64,000 bases of DNA from Sediminihabitans luteus. Lineage in GTDB: Bacteria; Actinomycetota; Actinomycetes; Actinomycetales; Cellulomonadaceae. Numbering within the stretch: the stretch's first letter is position 1; each line of letters starts with the position of its first letter. The notes under the pieces are model-generated. The model ran no database searches. It was not told where the DNA came from and saw nothing but the letters and a program-made list of their open reading frames with translations. The DNA lies in the NCBI RefSeq assembly GCF_002797595.1, contig NZ_PGFE01000002.1, positions 248,001 to 312,000 of the forward strand. Reading direction: 5' to 3'. This document shows, piece after piece, positions 25,304 to 34,566 of the stretch. Both the position numbers and the translations under genes were made by a program.

Positions 25304-25420
25304 GGGGTTCTCCTTCGGGGTGTGCGCCGGGGGGTCCGGTGCGTTTCGGTCGGTCGGATGGAACAGTACGGGGTCGTGCGGGGGAGCGGAACGTCGGGAC
25401 GCGCCGCCCGGGTCGTGCGG

Positions 25421-26428
25421 CTAGGGGATCACCACGACCTGCGCTGCGAACACGAGGCCCGCCCCGAAGCCGATCTGCAGCGCGAGGTCGCCGCTGGCGA
25501 CCTGGCCCTCGGCGACGAGGCGGTCCATCGCGAGCGGGATCGAGGCGGCCGAGGTGTTGCCGGTGTCGGCGATGTCACGGCCGATCGCGACGGTCTCGGG
25601 CAGCCCGAGCTGCTTGATCATCTGGTCGATGATCCGCATGTTGGCCTGGTGCGGGACGAACGCCTGGATCTGGTCGGCGCTCACGCCGGCCTCGGCGAGC
25701 GCCTTGGCGGCGACGGGCGCCATCTGGAAGCTGGCCCACTTGAAGACCGTGGGGCCGTCCTGCCGCAGCGTGGGGTAGCCGAGGCTCGGGTCGTCCTTGA
25801 TGGCGTCCCAGGCGTGGGTCTGGCGGATCGCGGTGTGCTTGGAGCCGTCGGAGCCCCACACGGTCGGGCCGATGCCCGGGGTGTCGGACGGGCCGACGAG
25901 GGCCGCGCCCGCGCCGTCGCCCAGCAGGAACGAGATGGTGCGGTCGGTCGGGTCGACGAACCCGCTCATCTTCTCGGCGCCGATCACGAGCACGTGCTGC
26001 GCGGCGCCCGAGCGCACGAGCGCGTCGGCCTGGGCGATCGCGTACGTGTACCCGGCGCACGCGGCCGACACGTCGTACGCGGCGGCGGGGTTGGCCCCGA
26101 CCCGGTCGGCGACGATCGCGGCGGCGGACGGCGTCTGGTGCTGGTGCGTCGAGGTCGCGACGATCACGGTGTCGACGTCCGCACCGGTCAGACCGGCACG
26201 CTCGAGCACGATGCGCGCGGCGCCCTCGGCGAGGTCGAGCACGTCGACGTCGTCGCCCGCGCGGCGGCGCGTGACGATGCCGGTGCGCTGGCGGATCCAC
26301 TCGTCGGACGAGTCGATCGGCCCGGCGACGTCGTCGTTGGTCACGACCTGCTCGCCGCGCACCCCGCCGACCGCGAGGATCCGCGAGTACCGGGTGGGCT
26401 GGGCCTGGGTGATGGTCGCGCGGGTCAC
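25421..26428 (-). CDS. fabH: beta-ketoacyl-ACP synthase III
   Basis: Starts fatty-acid synthesis by condensing acyl-CoA with malonyl-ACP, 335 aa. Catalytic Cys in SAACAGYTYA near 120, His in FVPHQANMRI near 255 and Asn in DTGNTSAASIP near 285. The GTG start overlaps the fabD stop by 4 bp. The substrate-pocket residues that decide straight versus branched primers cannot be judged by eye. Confidence 0.95.
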   Translation of the reverse strand: MTRATITQAQPTRYSRILAVGGVRGEQVVTNDDVAGPIDSSDEWIRQRTGIVTRRRAGDDVDVLDLAEGAARIVLERAGLTGADVDTVIVATSTHQHQTPSAAAIVADRVGANPAAAYDVSAACAGYTYAIAQADALVRSGAAQHVLVIGAEKMSGFVDPTDRTISFLLGDGAGAALVGPSDTPGIGPTVWGSDGSKHTAIRQTHAWDAIKDDPSLGYPTLRQDGPTVFKWASFQMAPVAAKALAEAGVSADQIQAFVPHQANMRIIDQMIKQLGLPETVAIGRDIADTGNTSAASIPLAMDRLVAEGQVASGDLALQIGFGAGLVFAAQVVVIP

Positions 26429-27402
26429 GCGTCGGCCTCCGGTCGGACGCCGGAGTGCCGGGCGACGAGGTCGCGCGCGGCCTCGAGGTCGTCCGGGGTC
26501 TTGATCGCGACGGTCTCGACGCCCTTGAGCGTGCGGCGCGCGAGCCCGGTCAGCACGCCGCCGGGGGCGAGCTCGACGAGGCCGGTGACACCGAGCTCGA
26601 GCAGCGTCTCCTGGCACAGGTCCCAGCGCACGGGCGCGACGACCTGCGCGGCGAGGCGCGCGAGGACGTCGGCACCGCGCCCGTGGGGCGAGGCGTCGCC
26701 CGCGATCGTGGCGTACGACGCGCCGTCCGCGTTCGACAGCAGGGTCACGCTCGGGTCGGTCGCGGCCCAGCCGGTCGCGACGGGGGTGAACGCGTCGCGC
26801 GCGGAGTCCATGAACGGCGTGTGGAACGCGCCGGCGACCTGCAGCGGGATCACGCGGGCGCGGGCGGGCGGGTCCTCGGCGAGACGTGCGAGGCCGTCGT
26901 GCGCGCCGGCGGCGACGACCTGGCCGCCGCCGTTGACGTTGGCGGGCCACAGGCCGGCGGCCTCGATCGCGGCGAGCACCTCGGCGGGGTCGCCCCCGAC
27001 GACGGCCGCCATGCCGGACTCGGCGGCCGCGGCGGCCTGCGCCATCGCGCGGGCCCGGTGCGAGACGAGCGCGACCGCGCCCGCGTCGTCGAACACGCCC
27101 GCGACCGAGGCGGCGGCGAGCTCGCCGACCGAGTGGCCCGCGGTCACGTCGACCACGTCGGCGGCGGGGCGGTCGCCGAACAGCTGCGCGGCGGCGACGA
27201 GCGACGCCGCGACGAGCAGCGGCTGCGCGACCGCGGTGTCACGGATCGTGTCGGCGTCCGACGTCGTGCCGTGGGCCACGAGGTCGATCTCCGCGGCCTG
27301 CGACAGCCGGGCGAGCTGGTCCGGGACGCCCGGCAGCTCGAGCCAGGGGGCGAACATGGCGGGGGACTGGGAGCCCTGTCCAGGGCAGACGACGGCGAGC
27401 AC
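26425..27402 (-). CDS. fabD: malonyl-CoA:ACP transacylase
   Basis: Loads malonyl onto ACP, 325 aa. GQGSQ near 8-12, active-site Ser in GHSVGELAAA near 93, and the catalytic His in AGAFHTPFM near 190. GTG start at 27402, preceded on the minus strand by CAGAGT at the 6-nt spacing. First gene of the fab operon, directly downstream of fasR. Confidence 0.95.
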   Translation of the reverse strand: MLAVVCPGQGSQSPAMFAPWLELPGVPDQLARLSQAAEIDLVAHGTTSDADTIRDTAVAQPLLVAASLVAAAQLFGDRPAADVVDVTAGHSVGELAAASVAGVFDDAGAVALVSHRARAMAQAAAAAESGMAAVVGGDPAEVLAAIEAAGLWPANVNGGGQVVAAGAHDGLARLAEDPPARARVIPLQVAGAFHTPFMDSARDAFTPVATGWAATDPSVTLLSNADGASYATIAGDASPHGRGADVLARLAAQVVAPVRWDLCQETLLELGVTGLVELAPGGVLTGLARRTLKGVETVAIKTPDDLEAARDLVARHSGVRPEADA

Positions 27403-27500
27403 GTGTCCACTCTGCCCCGTCGCGCCGATCCTGAGACGTCACGACGCCCACCAAGGTTGCGCAGGGCGTTTGTCCGGACCCTACAAGCGGCCCGGCGACG
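27403..27500 (-). promoter_or_regulatory. fasR-fabD intergenic region with a dyad
   Basis: The 98-bp gap contains a dyad spanning 27470-27486 (TTGT ... ACAA) enclosing the palindrome GTCCGGAC at 27472-27479. It lies upstream of the CAGAGT hexamer (27409-27414) and could be the FasR operator. This is inference from position and symmetry. Confidence 0.35.
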
Positions 27501-28658
27501 TCAGCGCGTGTGCGCGAGCTGGCCGAGCGCGAGCGCGACCTGCAGCACGAACGACTCGCGCGCGTCGAGCGGGTCCCACCCGGTGATCTCCGAGACCTTG
27601 CGCAGGCGGTAGCGCACCGTGTTCGGGTGCACGTAGAGGGTGCGTGCGGCCGCCTCGAGCGAGCGCCCCGTGCCGAGGTACGCCGAGAGCGTCTCGAGGA
27701 TCGAGCCGGTCGACTCCTCGAGCGGGCGGTAGGCCTGCGCGACGAGCGTGCGGCGCGCGGTCGTGTCGCCCGTGAGCACGCGCTCGGGCAGGAGGTCGTC
27801 GGCGAGCACGGGGCGCGGCGCCTGCGGCCAGGCGGGGGCGGCGGCGAGCCCCGCGAGCGCGGCCTGCGCCGAGCGGGCGGCCTCGTCGAGGCCCGCGACC
27901 GTCGGGCCGATCACGACCGGGCCGGGCCCGAACCGGGGCAGCAGGCTCGCCGCGGCGGCCTGCAGGTCGCCCTCGCCGCCCAGCACGAGCACGACGCGGT
28001 CGCCGTGGATGCCCACGAGCGCGTCGCCCGCCGCGCGGCGCGTCGCGCGGCGCAGCTCGGCCGTGCGCAGCTCGTCGAGCGGCGTCTCCGTGGTGCCGAC
28101 CATGACCAGGGTGTGCCCGCGCCCGCCCCAGCCGAGCGCCGAGACGCGCGAGCGCAGCGAGTGGTCGCCGTCGCCGCGGATCAGCGCGTCGACCACGAGC
28201 GCCTCGAGCCGGGCGTCCCACGCGCCACGCACCTCGGCGGCGCGCGCGTAGACCTCGGCGGCCGAGAACGCGACCTCGCGCGAGTACCGCAGCACGGCCT
28301 CGCGCAGGTCGCGCTCGTTGCCGGGCGCCGCGAGGCGGTCGCTGTACTCCTCGACGACCTCGACCACGATCCGCACGAGCTGGAGCGTGTGCTGCAGCGA
28401 GATCGAGCGCGTGAGCTCGGACGGCGCGGTCGCGAAGATCTCGTTGACCCCGTGCGGCGGGCGCGCCGGGTCGGCGTACCAGGACGTGAACGCCGAGATG
28501 CCGGACTGCGCGACCAGCCCGATCCAGGAGCGGTCCTCCGCGGGCAGCGCCCGGTACCAGGCGAGGTCCTCGTCGAGGCGGCGCAGCGCGGCCGCCGTCA
28601 GCATGCCGTTGCCGTCGCGCACGCGTTGCAGGTTCTCGCCGATGCCCGTGGTCGTCAC
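27501..28658 (-). CDS. fasR: PucR-type transcriptional activator of fatty-acid genes (FasR)
   Basis: 385 aa. The C-terminal PucR helix-turn-helix is clear: SLEAAARTLYVHPNTVRYRL near 328-347 followed by VSEITGWDP. The N-terminal and middle regions (about 1-150, 160-290) fit the FasR/CdaR-like layout. In Streptomyces and mycobacteria the orthologue lies immediately before fabD and activates the fab operon; the same arrangement here makes the assignment strong. GTG start set by the TATGCT hexamer. Confidence 0.88.
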   Translation of the reverse strand: MTTTGIGENLQRVRDGNGMLTAAALRRLDEDLAWYRALPAEDRSWIGLVAQSGISAFTSWYADPARPPHGVNEIFATAPSELTRSISLQHTLQLVRIVVEVVEEYSDRLAAPGNERDLREAVLRYSREVAFSAAEVYARAAEVRGAWDARLEALVVDALIRGDGDHSLRSRVSALGWGGRGHTLVMVGTTETPLDELRTAELRRATRRAAGDALVGIHGDRVVLVLGGEGDLQAAAASLLPRFGPGPVVIGPTVAGLDEAARSAQAALAGLAAAPAWPQAPRPVLADDLLPERVLTGDTTARRTLVAQAYRPLEESTGSILETLSAYLGTGRSLEAAARTLYVHPNTVRYRLRKVSEITGWDPLDARESFVLQVALALGQLAHTR

Positions 28659-28664
28659 AGCGTG

Positions 28665-28670
28665 AGCATA
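28665..28670 (-). promoter_or_regulatory. -10 element for leaderless fasR mRNA
   Basis: Minus-strand TATGCT ends 6 nt before the GTG at 28658. Confidence 0.6.
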
Positions 28671-28781
28671 CCGGGGCGCGGTTGTGGGGAGTCCACAACT
28701 CCGCGGTGGCGGACGACGGGCAGCGCAGTGCGTCCCCGACGTGCGGGCGCGGGGTGCCGACCCCATCCTGGACACCCCGGA

Positions 28782-28787
28782 TAGGGT
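28782..28787 (+). promoter_or_regulatory. -10 element for leaderless mRNA of the 28795 gene
   Basis: TAGGGT is followed by 7 nt and the ATG at 28795. Confidence 0.6.
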
Positions 28788-28794
28788 GGCAGGC

Positions 28795-29484
28795 ATGGCC
28801 CTGATGCCCCGGTTGAGACAGCTCATACGACGCACCTCGACGGCGTCGACGGTGGGATCCCGCCGTCCGACGACGGGCGAGCGGAGAGGGGACACCGTGC
28901 ACGAGGACTCCCTGCGGGCCATGCTCGTGGACGACCCGAACAACGCCGAGGCCTTCGGGGCGCTCGCCGAGATCGTGCGCCGGCGCGCGGCCGAGAGCCA
29001 CTCGTCCGACGACCCGCTCGCCGCGCCCGTCGACGAGCAGGAGAAGGAGCGGGCCGCCGAGCTCGCCGTCTGGTCGCTCGCGGAGGAGCTCGCCGGCAAC
29101 CCGCGCGGGTGGTACCCGCTCGTCGAGCTCGGCCGGCTCTCGCTGCACGACGACCCCGAGGGCGCGCTTCGCCGTCTGACCACCGCCGCCGAGCGGGAGC
29201 CGACCGGCCGCGCGCTCGTCGCCGCGATCGCCGTGCTGCGCGACGCGGGGCAGCCCGTCGAGGCGCTCGGGCTCGGGGTCGGGCACTGGCGCGCGCGCGA
29301 GCACGTGCCCGAGGCAGGCCGGCAGATCGTGCTCGCCGCGCTCGAGGCCGACCGGCCGTTCGACGCCAAGCACCACCTCGGCTCGCTGGACCTGTACCCC
29401 GACCAGGGCGAGGTCGCGCCGATCCGCGCCGAGCTCGAGCAGGCGATCGCGCGGGCCGGCGCGCAGACCGGACCGCACGCCTGA
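28795..29484 (+). CDS. tetratricopeptide-like helical protein
   Basis: 229 aa. A basic N-terminal stretch (MALMPRLRQLIRR) is followed by helix pairs with TPR-like spacing: DDPNNAEAFGALAEIVRRRA near 42, AWYPLVELGRLSL-like near 105, and LVAAIAVLRDAGQPVEALGL near 140. A scaffold role is plausible; no catalytic motif. Conserved actinobacterial protein of unknown function. Its 3' end is followed by the repeat at 29479-29549. Confidence 0.72.
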   Translation: MALMPRLRQLIRRTSTASTVGSRRPTTGERRGDTVHEDSLRAMLVDDPNNAEAFGALAEIVRRRAAESHSSDDPLAAPVDEQEKERAAELAVWSLAEELAGNPRGWYPLVELGRLSLHDDPEGALRRLTTAAEREPTGRALVAAIAVLRDAGQPVEALGLGVGHWRAREHVPEAGRQIVLAALEADRPFDAKHHLGSLDLYPDQGEVAPIRAELEQAIARAGAQTGPHA

Positions 29485-29549
29485 GGCCCGGTACCGCCTG
29501 AGCCCGGTACCGCCTGAGCCCTGCACCGCCTGAGCTCTTCACCACCTGA
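29479..29549 (+). repeat. five copies of the gene-end motif (G/A)CCTGA
   Basis: The last sense codon and stop (gcc tga) recur at 29479, 29496, 29512, 29528 and 29544 (last copy acctga), with period 17 then 16 bp and spacers resembling gcccggtacc. Periods are not multiples of three, so the copies are not a readthrough extension. Confidence 0.85.
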
Positions 29550-29564
29550 GCTTCAGCCGGGACG

Positions 29565-29602
29565 ACGACGGCCCCGCACCCTGGTGGGTGCGGGGCCGTC
29601 GT
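29565..29602. terminator. bidirectional terminator before aceE end
   Basis: Perfect 17-bp stem (29565-29581 with 29586-29602), 4-nt loop tggt, between the convergent TPR-like gene and aceE. Confidence 0.82.
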
Positions 29603-29623
29603 GCGTCCGGCGTCAGGCGCGGG

Positions 29624-32386
29624 TCAGCTGTCGCCGCCCGCGTTGCCCGACGTGCCGGCGTTGACGTCGTGCAGACGGTACTTCTCGATCGCCTGCGCCG
29701 GGACGGCCGCGTCGACCTTGCCCTGCTTGACGAGCTGCTGGAGCACGCGCACCGCGGTCGAGGGGCCGTCGATGTTGAAGAACCGACGGGCCGCCGCACG
29801 CGTGTCCGAGAACCCGAAACCGTCGGCGCCGAGCACCGCGTAGTCGCCCGGGACCCACTGGCGCACCTGGTCGGGCACGAGGTGGTCGTAGTCGCTCGTC
29901 GCGACGAACGGACCCTCGGCGCCCTGCAGCTTGGCCGTCAGGTACGGCACGCGCGGCTCGGCCTCGGGGTGCAGGAACGCCTGGCGCTCGGCGGCGAGGC
30001 CGTCGCGGCGCAGCTCGTTCCAGCTCGTGACCGACCACACGTCGGCCGAGACGCCCCAGTCCTGCGCGAGGAGCTCCTGCGCCTCGAGCGCCCACGGGAC
30101 ACCCACGCCCGAGGCCAGGATCTGGGCCTTGGGACCCTCGACGTCCGACACCGAGACGCGGTGGATGCCGCGCAGGATGCCCTCGACGTCGACGTCCTCC
30201 GGCTCGGCCGGCTGGACCATGGGCTCGTTGTACACCGTGAGGTAGTACATGACGTCCTGCTCGCGGCCCTGCGCGTCGCGGCCGTCCGTGCCCTCGCCGT
30301 ACATGCGCTCGATGCCGTCGCGCACGATGTGCCGGATCTCGTAGCCGTAGGCCGGGTCGTACTGGACGATCGCGGTGTTGGTGCCGGCGATGAGCGGCGA
30401 GTGGCCGTCGGCGTGCTGCAGGCCCTCGCCCGTGAGCGTCGTGCGGCCCGCGGTCGCGCCCATGATGAACCCGCGCGTGAGCTGGTCGCCCGCGGCCCAG
30501 AACTGGTCGCCCGTGCGCTGGAAGCCGAACATCGAGTAGAAGATGTAGAACGGCACCATGACCTCGCCGTGCGTGGCGTAGGACGTGCCGACGGCCTGGA
30601 ACGCCGCCGCGGAGCCGGCCTCGTTGATCCCGGTGTGCAGGATCTGCCCGGCCTCGGACTCCTTGTAGCTCAGCATGAGCTCACGGTCCACGGCGAGGTA
30701 GTTCTGGCCCTGGGTGTTGAAGATCTTCGCGCTCGGGAAGATCGAGTCCAGGCCGAACGTGCGGGCCTCGTCCGGGATGATCGGCACGACGCGCTTGCCG
30801 AACTCCTTGTCGCGGATCAGGTCCTTGAGCAGCCGGACGAACGCCATCGTCGTGGCGATCTCCTGCTTGCCCGAGCCCTTCTTGAGCACGTCGTACGTCG
30901 AGGCGGGCGGCAGCGCGACCTGGTTCGGCGCGGAGCGACGCTCGGGCACGAACCCGCCGAGCTGACGACGGCGGTCGAGCATGTACCTGATCTCGGGCGC
31001 GTCCATGCCCGGGTGGTAGTACGGCGGCTCGTACGGGTTGGCCTCGAGCTCGGCGTCCGTGATCGGGATGCGCAGCGAGTCGCGGAGCTTCTTGAGGTCC
31101 TCGAGCCCGACCTTCTTCATCTGGTGCGTCGAGTTGCGGCCCGCGAACGTCGACCCGAGGCCGTAGCCCTTGACCGTGTGCGCCAGGATCACGGTCGGCT
31201 GGCCCGTGTGGGCCGTCGCCGCCGCGTACGCCGCGTAGAGCTTGCGGTAGTCGTGGCCGCCGCGCTTGAGGTTCCAGATGTCGTCGTCGGTCATGTTCTC
31301 GACGAGTTGCTTGGTGCGCGGGTCGCGACCGAAGAAGTGCTCGCGGATGAACGCGCCGTTCTCGGCCCGGTACGTCTGGTAGTCGCCGTCCGGGGTCGTG
31401 TTCATCAGGTTGACGAGCGCGCGGTCCTTGTCGGCGTTGAGCAGGGTGTCCCACTCGCGGCCCCAGATGACCTTGATGACGTTCCAGCCCGCGCCGCGGA
31501 AGAACGCCTCGAGCTCCTGGATGATCTTGCCGTTGCCGCGCACGGGGCCGTCGAGGCGCTGCAGGTTGCAGTTGACGACGAAGTTCAGGTTGTCCAGGCC
31601 CTGCTGCGCCGCGAGCTGGAGCATGCCGCGCGACTCGGGCTCGTCCATCTCGCCGTCGCCGAGGAACGCCCACACGTTCTGCTGGCTCGTGTCCTTGATC
31701 CCGCGGTTGTGCAGGTACTTGTTGGTCCACGCCTGGTAGATCGCGGACGCGGGGCCCAGGCCCATCGAGACCGTCGGGAACTCCCAGAAGTCCTGCATGA
31801 GCCGCGGGTGCGGGTACGACGGCAGGCCGCCGCCGGCGTGCGACTTCTCCTGGCGGAACCCGTCGAGCTGCTCGGCGCTGAGCCGGCCCTCGAGGAACGC
31901 GCGCGAGTACACGCCGGGGGAGGCGTGGCCCTGGAAGTAGACCTGGTCGCCGCCACCCGGGTGGTCCTTGCCGCGGAAGAAGTGGTTGAGGCCCACCTCG
32001 TAGAGCGTCGCGACCGACGCGTACGACGAGATGTGCCCGCCGACCCCGATCCCGGGGCGCTGCGCACGCGTCACCATGACGGCGGCGTTCCAGCGGTTCC
32101 AGCTGCGGTAGCGGCGCTCGAGCACCTCGTCGCCGGGGAAGTACGGCTCCTCGTGCACGCCGATGGTGTTGACGTACGGGGTGTTGACGGACGTCGGGAT
32201 CGCGACGTTGCGCTCCCGGGCACGCTTGAGCAGGTTGAGGAGGACGTAGCGCGCGCGGGGCCCGCCACGGTCGTCGATCAGGCCGTCGAGCGACTCGACC
32301 CACTCGCTCGTCTCGGACGGGTCGATGTCCGGAACCTGGCTGAGCAGACCGTTGATCAGCGGTCCGGTCTCGTCGAATGAAGCCAC
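29624..32386 (-). CDS. aceE: pyruvate dehydrogenase E1 component (homodimeric)
   Basis: Thiamine-diphosphate enzyme decarboxylating pyruvate and acetylating lipoyl-E2, 920 aa, the usual length. The ThDP-binding motif is [10 protein letters not shown] near 242. N-terminal [23 protein letters not shown] and [12 protein letters not shown] are typical AceE blocks. GTG start at 32386 after AGAGGG; the frame stays open upstream but homology starts here. Its product feeds the neighbouring fatty-acid operon, and its E2 partner needs lipoate made by LipB/LipA near the window end. Confidence 0.96.
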   Translation of the reverse strand: MASFDETGPLINGLLSQVPDIDPSETSEWVESLDGLIDDRGGPRARYVLLNLLKRARERNVAIPTSVNTPYVNTIGVHEEPYFPGDEVLERRYRSWNRWNAAVMVTRAQRPGIGVGGHISSYASVATLYEVGLNHFFRGKDHPGGGDQVYFQGHASPGVYSRAFLEGRLSAEQLDGFRQEKSHAGGGLPSYPHPRLMQDFWEFPTVSMGLGPASAIYQAWTNKYLHNRGIKDTSQQNVWAFLGDGEMDEPESRGMLQLAAQQGLDNLNFVVNCNLQRLDGPVRGNGKIIQELEAFFRGAGWNVIKVIWGREWDTLLNADKDRALVNLMNTTPDGDYQTYRAENGAFIREHFFGRDPRTKQLVENMTDDDIWNLKRGGHDYRKLYAAYAAATAHTGQPTVILAHTVKGYGLGSTFAGRNSTHQMKKVGLEDLKKLRDSLRIPITDAELEANPYEPPYYHPGMDAPEIRYMLDRRRQLGGFVPERRSAPNQVALPPASTYDVLKKGSGKQEIATTMAFVRLLKDLIRDKEFGKRVVPIIPDEARTFGLDSIFPSAKIFNTQGQNYLAVDRELMLSYKESEAGQILHTGINEAGSAAAFQAVGTSYATHGEVMVPFYIFYSMFGFQRTGDQFWAAGDQLTRGFIMGATAGRTTLTGEGLQHADGHSPLIAGTNTAIVQYDPAYGYEIRHIVRDGIERMYGEGTDGRDAQGREQDVMYYLTVYNEPMVQPAEPEDVDVEGILRGIHRVSVSDVEGPKAQILASGVGVPWALEAQELLAQDWGVSADVWSVTSWNELRRDGLAAERQAFLHPEAEPRVPYLTAKLQGAEGPFVATSDYDHLVPDQVRQWVPGDYAVLGADGFGFSDTRAAARRFFNIDGPSTAVRVLQQLVKQGKVDAAVPAQAIEKYRLHDVNAGTSGNAGGDS

Positions 32387-32687
32387 CAGTAACCCTCTTG
32401 TCTCGTTCGGAACGGTGCAGGACGCGGTGTGTCCCACGGTGCTCGCCTCGGATACCACCGTGCACGACCGGGCACCGGGGCGATCCCGCGCGTCGACCAT
32501 GACGACAGTGGTTTCCCCATTCTGTTCCGATCGGACGTGGAAGTCACACCAAACCTTGGTCAAGAGGGCGTGATCTGTGTGACACACCGGTCAGGTGAGG
32601 CAGCGGACGGGGCCGTGGGCTACCTTTGCGACTCAAGGGAACCGCGGTCTCGCGGGCTCCCAGGACGAGGAGAGGACGAGGCACACT
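32387..32687. other. aceE / DUF3052 divergent intergenic region
   Basis: About 300 bp without a gene. On the minus strand TGACTT (32541-32546) and CAGAAT (32519-32524) are 16 bp apart and form a plausible aceE promoter about 130 bp upstream of the start. Between them lies a 10-bp palindrome TCCGATCGGA (32526-32535) that could be an operator. On the plus strand TACCTT (32621-32626) is a possible -10 for DUF3052. No RNA structure recognised. Confidence 0.4.
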
Positions 32688-33098
32688 GTGGCAACGGACG
32701 GTGACCCGCGCGACGCGAGCAGGCTCGGGTTCACGACGGGGCAGGTCATCCAGGAGTTCGGCTGGGCCGACGACGTCGACGACGCCCTGCGCGCCGCGAT
32801 CGAGGAGGTCGTCGGCGGGGAGCTCGTCGACGAGGACTACGGCGACGTCACCGACGGTGTGATCGTGTGGTGGCGCGAGGAGGACGGCGACCTCACCGAC
32901 ATGCTCGTCGACGTGCAGACCGTGCTCGACGACGGCGGCGCCATCTGGATCCTCACGCTCAAGCCCGGCCGCGGCGGCCACGTGCCGCACGGCGAGGTCC
33001 AGGAGGCCTCGACGACGGCCGGCCTGCACGCCATGAGCACGTTCTCGATCGCCCCGGAGTGGAACGCGACCAAGCTCGGGACGCGGCGTGGGCGCTGA
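32688..33098 (+). CDS. DUF3052 family protein
   Basis: 136 aa. Opens with LGFTTGQVIQEFGWADDVDD, contains an acidic core and the VIVWWREEDGDLTD segment near 61-74, and ends with the conserved FSIAPEWNATKL. Function unknown. In mycobacteria the homologue also sits between aceE and the ahpE peroxiredoxin gene. GAGG-rich leader before the GTG. Overlaps ahpE by 11 bp. Confidence 0.85.
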   Translation: MATDGDPRDASRLGFTTGQVIQEFGWADDVDDALRAAIEEVVGGELVDEDYGDVTDGVIVWWREEDGDLTDMLVDVQTVLDDGGAIWILTLKPGRGGHVPHGEVQEASTTAGLHAMSTFSIAPEWNATKLGTRRGR

Positions 33099-33558
33099 CG
33101 CCCCCGACGAACCCCTGACCGTCGGCGACCCCGCCCCGGACCTCACGCTCCCCGACACGCACGGCACCCCCGTGCGCCTCGCGGACGTCGAGGGACCCGT
33201 GATGGTCGTCTTCTTCCCGTTCGCCTTCTCGGGCATCTGCACGGGCGAGCTGTGCGAGCTGCGGGACAACCTCGAGGACTTCGAGGCCGCGGGCGTGACG
33301 CTGCTCGGGGTCTCGTGCGACCCCGTCTTCTCGCTGCGCGCGTGGGCGGAGCAGCAGGGCTTCGACTTCGAGCTGCTCTCGGACTTCTGGCCGCACGGCG
33401 ACGCCGCGCGCTCCTTCGGCGTGTTCGACGCCACGCGCGGGCGTGCCGGCCGCGGCAGCTTCCTGCTGTCGGACGGCGTGGTGCGCTGGTCCGTCGTCAC
33501 CGAACCCGGGGTGGCCCGCGACCTCGACGGGTACCGCGAGGCGCTCGCGACGCTGTGA
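33088..33558 (+). CDS. ahpE: AhpE-like peroxiredoxin
   Basis: Thiol peroxidase, 156 aa. Peroxidatic Cys in FSGICTGELCEL near 50 (with a second Cys five residues on), followed by VTLLGVSCDPVFSLRAWAEQ. The length and the FDFELLSDFWPHGDAARSFGV block match one-Cys AhpE more than BCP. GTG start inside the DUF3052 gene end in another frame, so translation is coupled. Confidence 0.88.
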   Translation: MGADAPDEPLTVGDPAPDLTLPDTHGTPVRLADVEGPVMVVFFPFAFSGICTGELCELRDNLEDFEAAGVTLLGVSCDPVFSLRAWAEQQGFDFELLSDFWPHGDAARSFGVFDATRGRAGRGSFLLSDGVVRWSVVTEPGVARDLDGYREALATL

Positions 33559-33598
33559 CGCGTCGCGGACGGCGCGTCCGCACCCGCGCGCGACCCGG

Positions 33599-33604
33599 TA
33601 GCAT
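33599..33604 (+). promoter_or_regulatory. -10 element of tRNA-Val
   Basis: TAGCAT lies 12 nt before the mature tRNA 5' end. Confidence 0.45.
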
Positions 33605-33616
33605 GGCGCGCTGCCA

Positions 33617-33693
33617 GGGCCTGTAGCTCAGCTGGTTAGAGCGCCACGCTTACACCGTGGATGTCGGGGGTTCGAGTCCCTCCGGGCCCACCA
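33617..33693 (+). tRNA. tRNA-Val (TAC)
   Basis: A 74-nt cloverleaf (33617-33690) followed by an encoded CCA. Acceptor GGGCCTG with CGGGCCC, anticodon TAC at 33651-33653, T-arm GGGTTCGAGTCCC, discriminator A. It is the only one of the three tRNAs here that encodes its own CCA. Confidence 0.95.
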
Positions 33694-33746
33694 TCACCGC
33701 CTCCGGGAGTCGTCGGCCGCCCCGGGGCGCGGAGACCGGAACCTCG

Positions 33747-34415
33747 TCACCGCACCTCGAAGTCGGCCGTGACCACGGTGGTGACGCTGATCTGGTCGGG
33801 GTGGAGCGCGAGGTCACCCGTGTCACCTCCTGAGCCGACGCCGTTGCGGGCGCCGACGCCTGTCTCGGCGGCACCGCGCGCGAGTCCTGGACGCAGGCCC
33901 TCGTCGTACAGGTGGACGATCGCGACCTCCGAGAGCCCGAGGGCTCCGGCGTACGCCTCGGCCCGGGATCGTGCGTCGAGCGCCGCACCTGTGCGCGTCG
34001 CCCGGAGCGCGTCGCGACGTGTGGCCTCCGTGAGGGTCCACTCGACCCGATGGACGCGCGCGTCGGGCACCTGGTGCACGTCGAGGACGAACGCGTGCAG
34101 GCGCGGGACGTCCGAGAACTTCACGTCGATCGACGCGGCTGCGTGGTGACGGTCGAGGTAGACCCCGTCGACGTGCGCGCTGGGCTTGTGCCACTGCGTG
34201 GCCGACCAGGTGACGACGCCGTCGGCACCCCACCAGGTCGCCGCACCGTCGGCGACCGCGGACGCGGCGAGCGACGCGACGGCACCGAAGGCGCTGTCCG
34301 CGCGCTCCCGCGGGCTGCGGGTGTCGTCCGCCGTGGCCTTGATCCGGACGTGGACGGTGCCTCGTTCCGCAGGGACGTGGCGCACGGCGTGGCCTTGGAC
34401 GGTGACGAGCGGCAT
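33747..34415 (-). CDS. SIMPL (DUF541) domain protein
   Basis: 222 aa, no signal peptide, so probably cytoplasmic unlike many secreted relatives. The SIMPL pattern is visible in VTVQGHAVRHVPAERGTVHV at the start, ERADSAFGAVASL near 38, and the late DALRATRTGAALDARSRAEAYA-type helix near 135 ending VTTVVTADFEV. AAGGAG 6 nt before the ATG. Function unknown. Confidence 0.8.
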   Translation of the reverse strand: MPLVTVQGHAVRHVPAERGTVHVRIKATADDTRSPRERADSAFGAVASLAASAVADGAATWWGADGVVTWSATQWHKPSAHVDGVYLDRHHAAASIDVKFSDVPRLHAFVLDVHQVPDARVHRVEWTLTEATRRDALRATRTGAALDARSRAEAYAGALGLSEVAIVHLYDEGLRPGLARGAAETGVGARNGVGSGGDTGDLALHPDQISVTTVVTADFEVR

Positions 34416-34566
34416 GACGGACTCCTTGTGCGGGCGGGGTCGACGACCGGGGCGGGCGTGCGTCGCACGGTGAGGTGCACGACCAAGGATGTCAGTCGCT
34501 CGCGCGGGGCGACACCGCCGTTCGCGTGCGCCGCGGCGCACCTCGGGTCCGTGCGACGATACGTCG

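Noticed and set aside
29588-32380. A 930-codon plus-strand frame across aceE
   Set aside because: Antisense to aceE, no recognisable motif, Arg/Val/Leu-biased composition.
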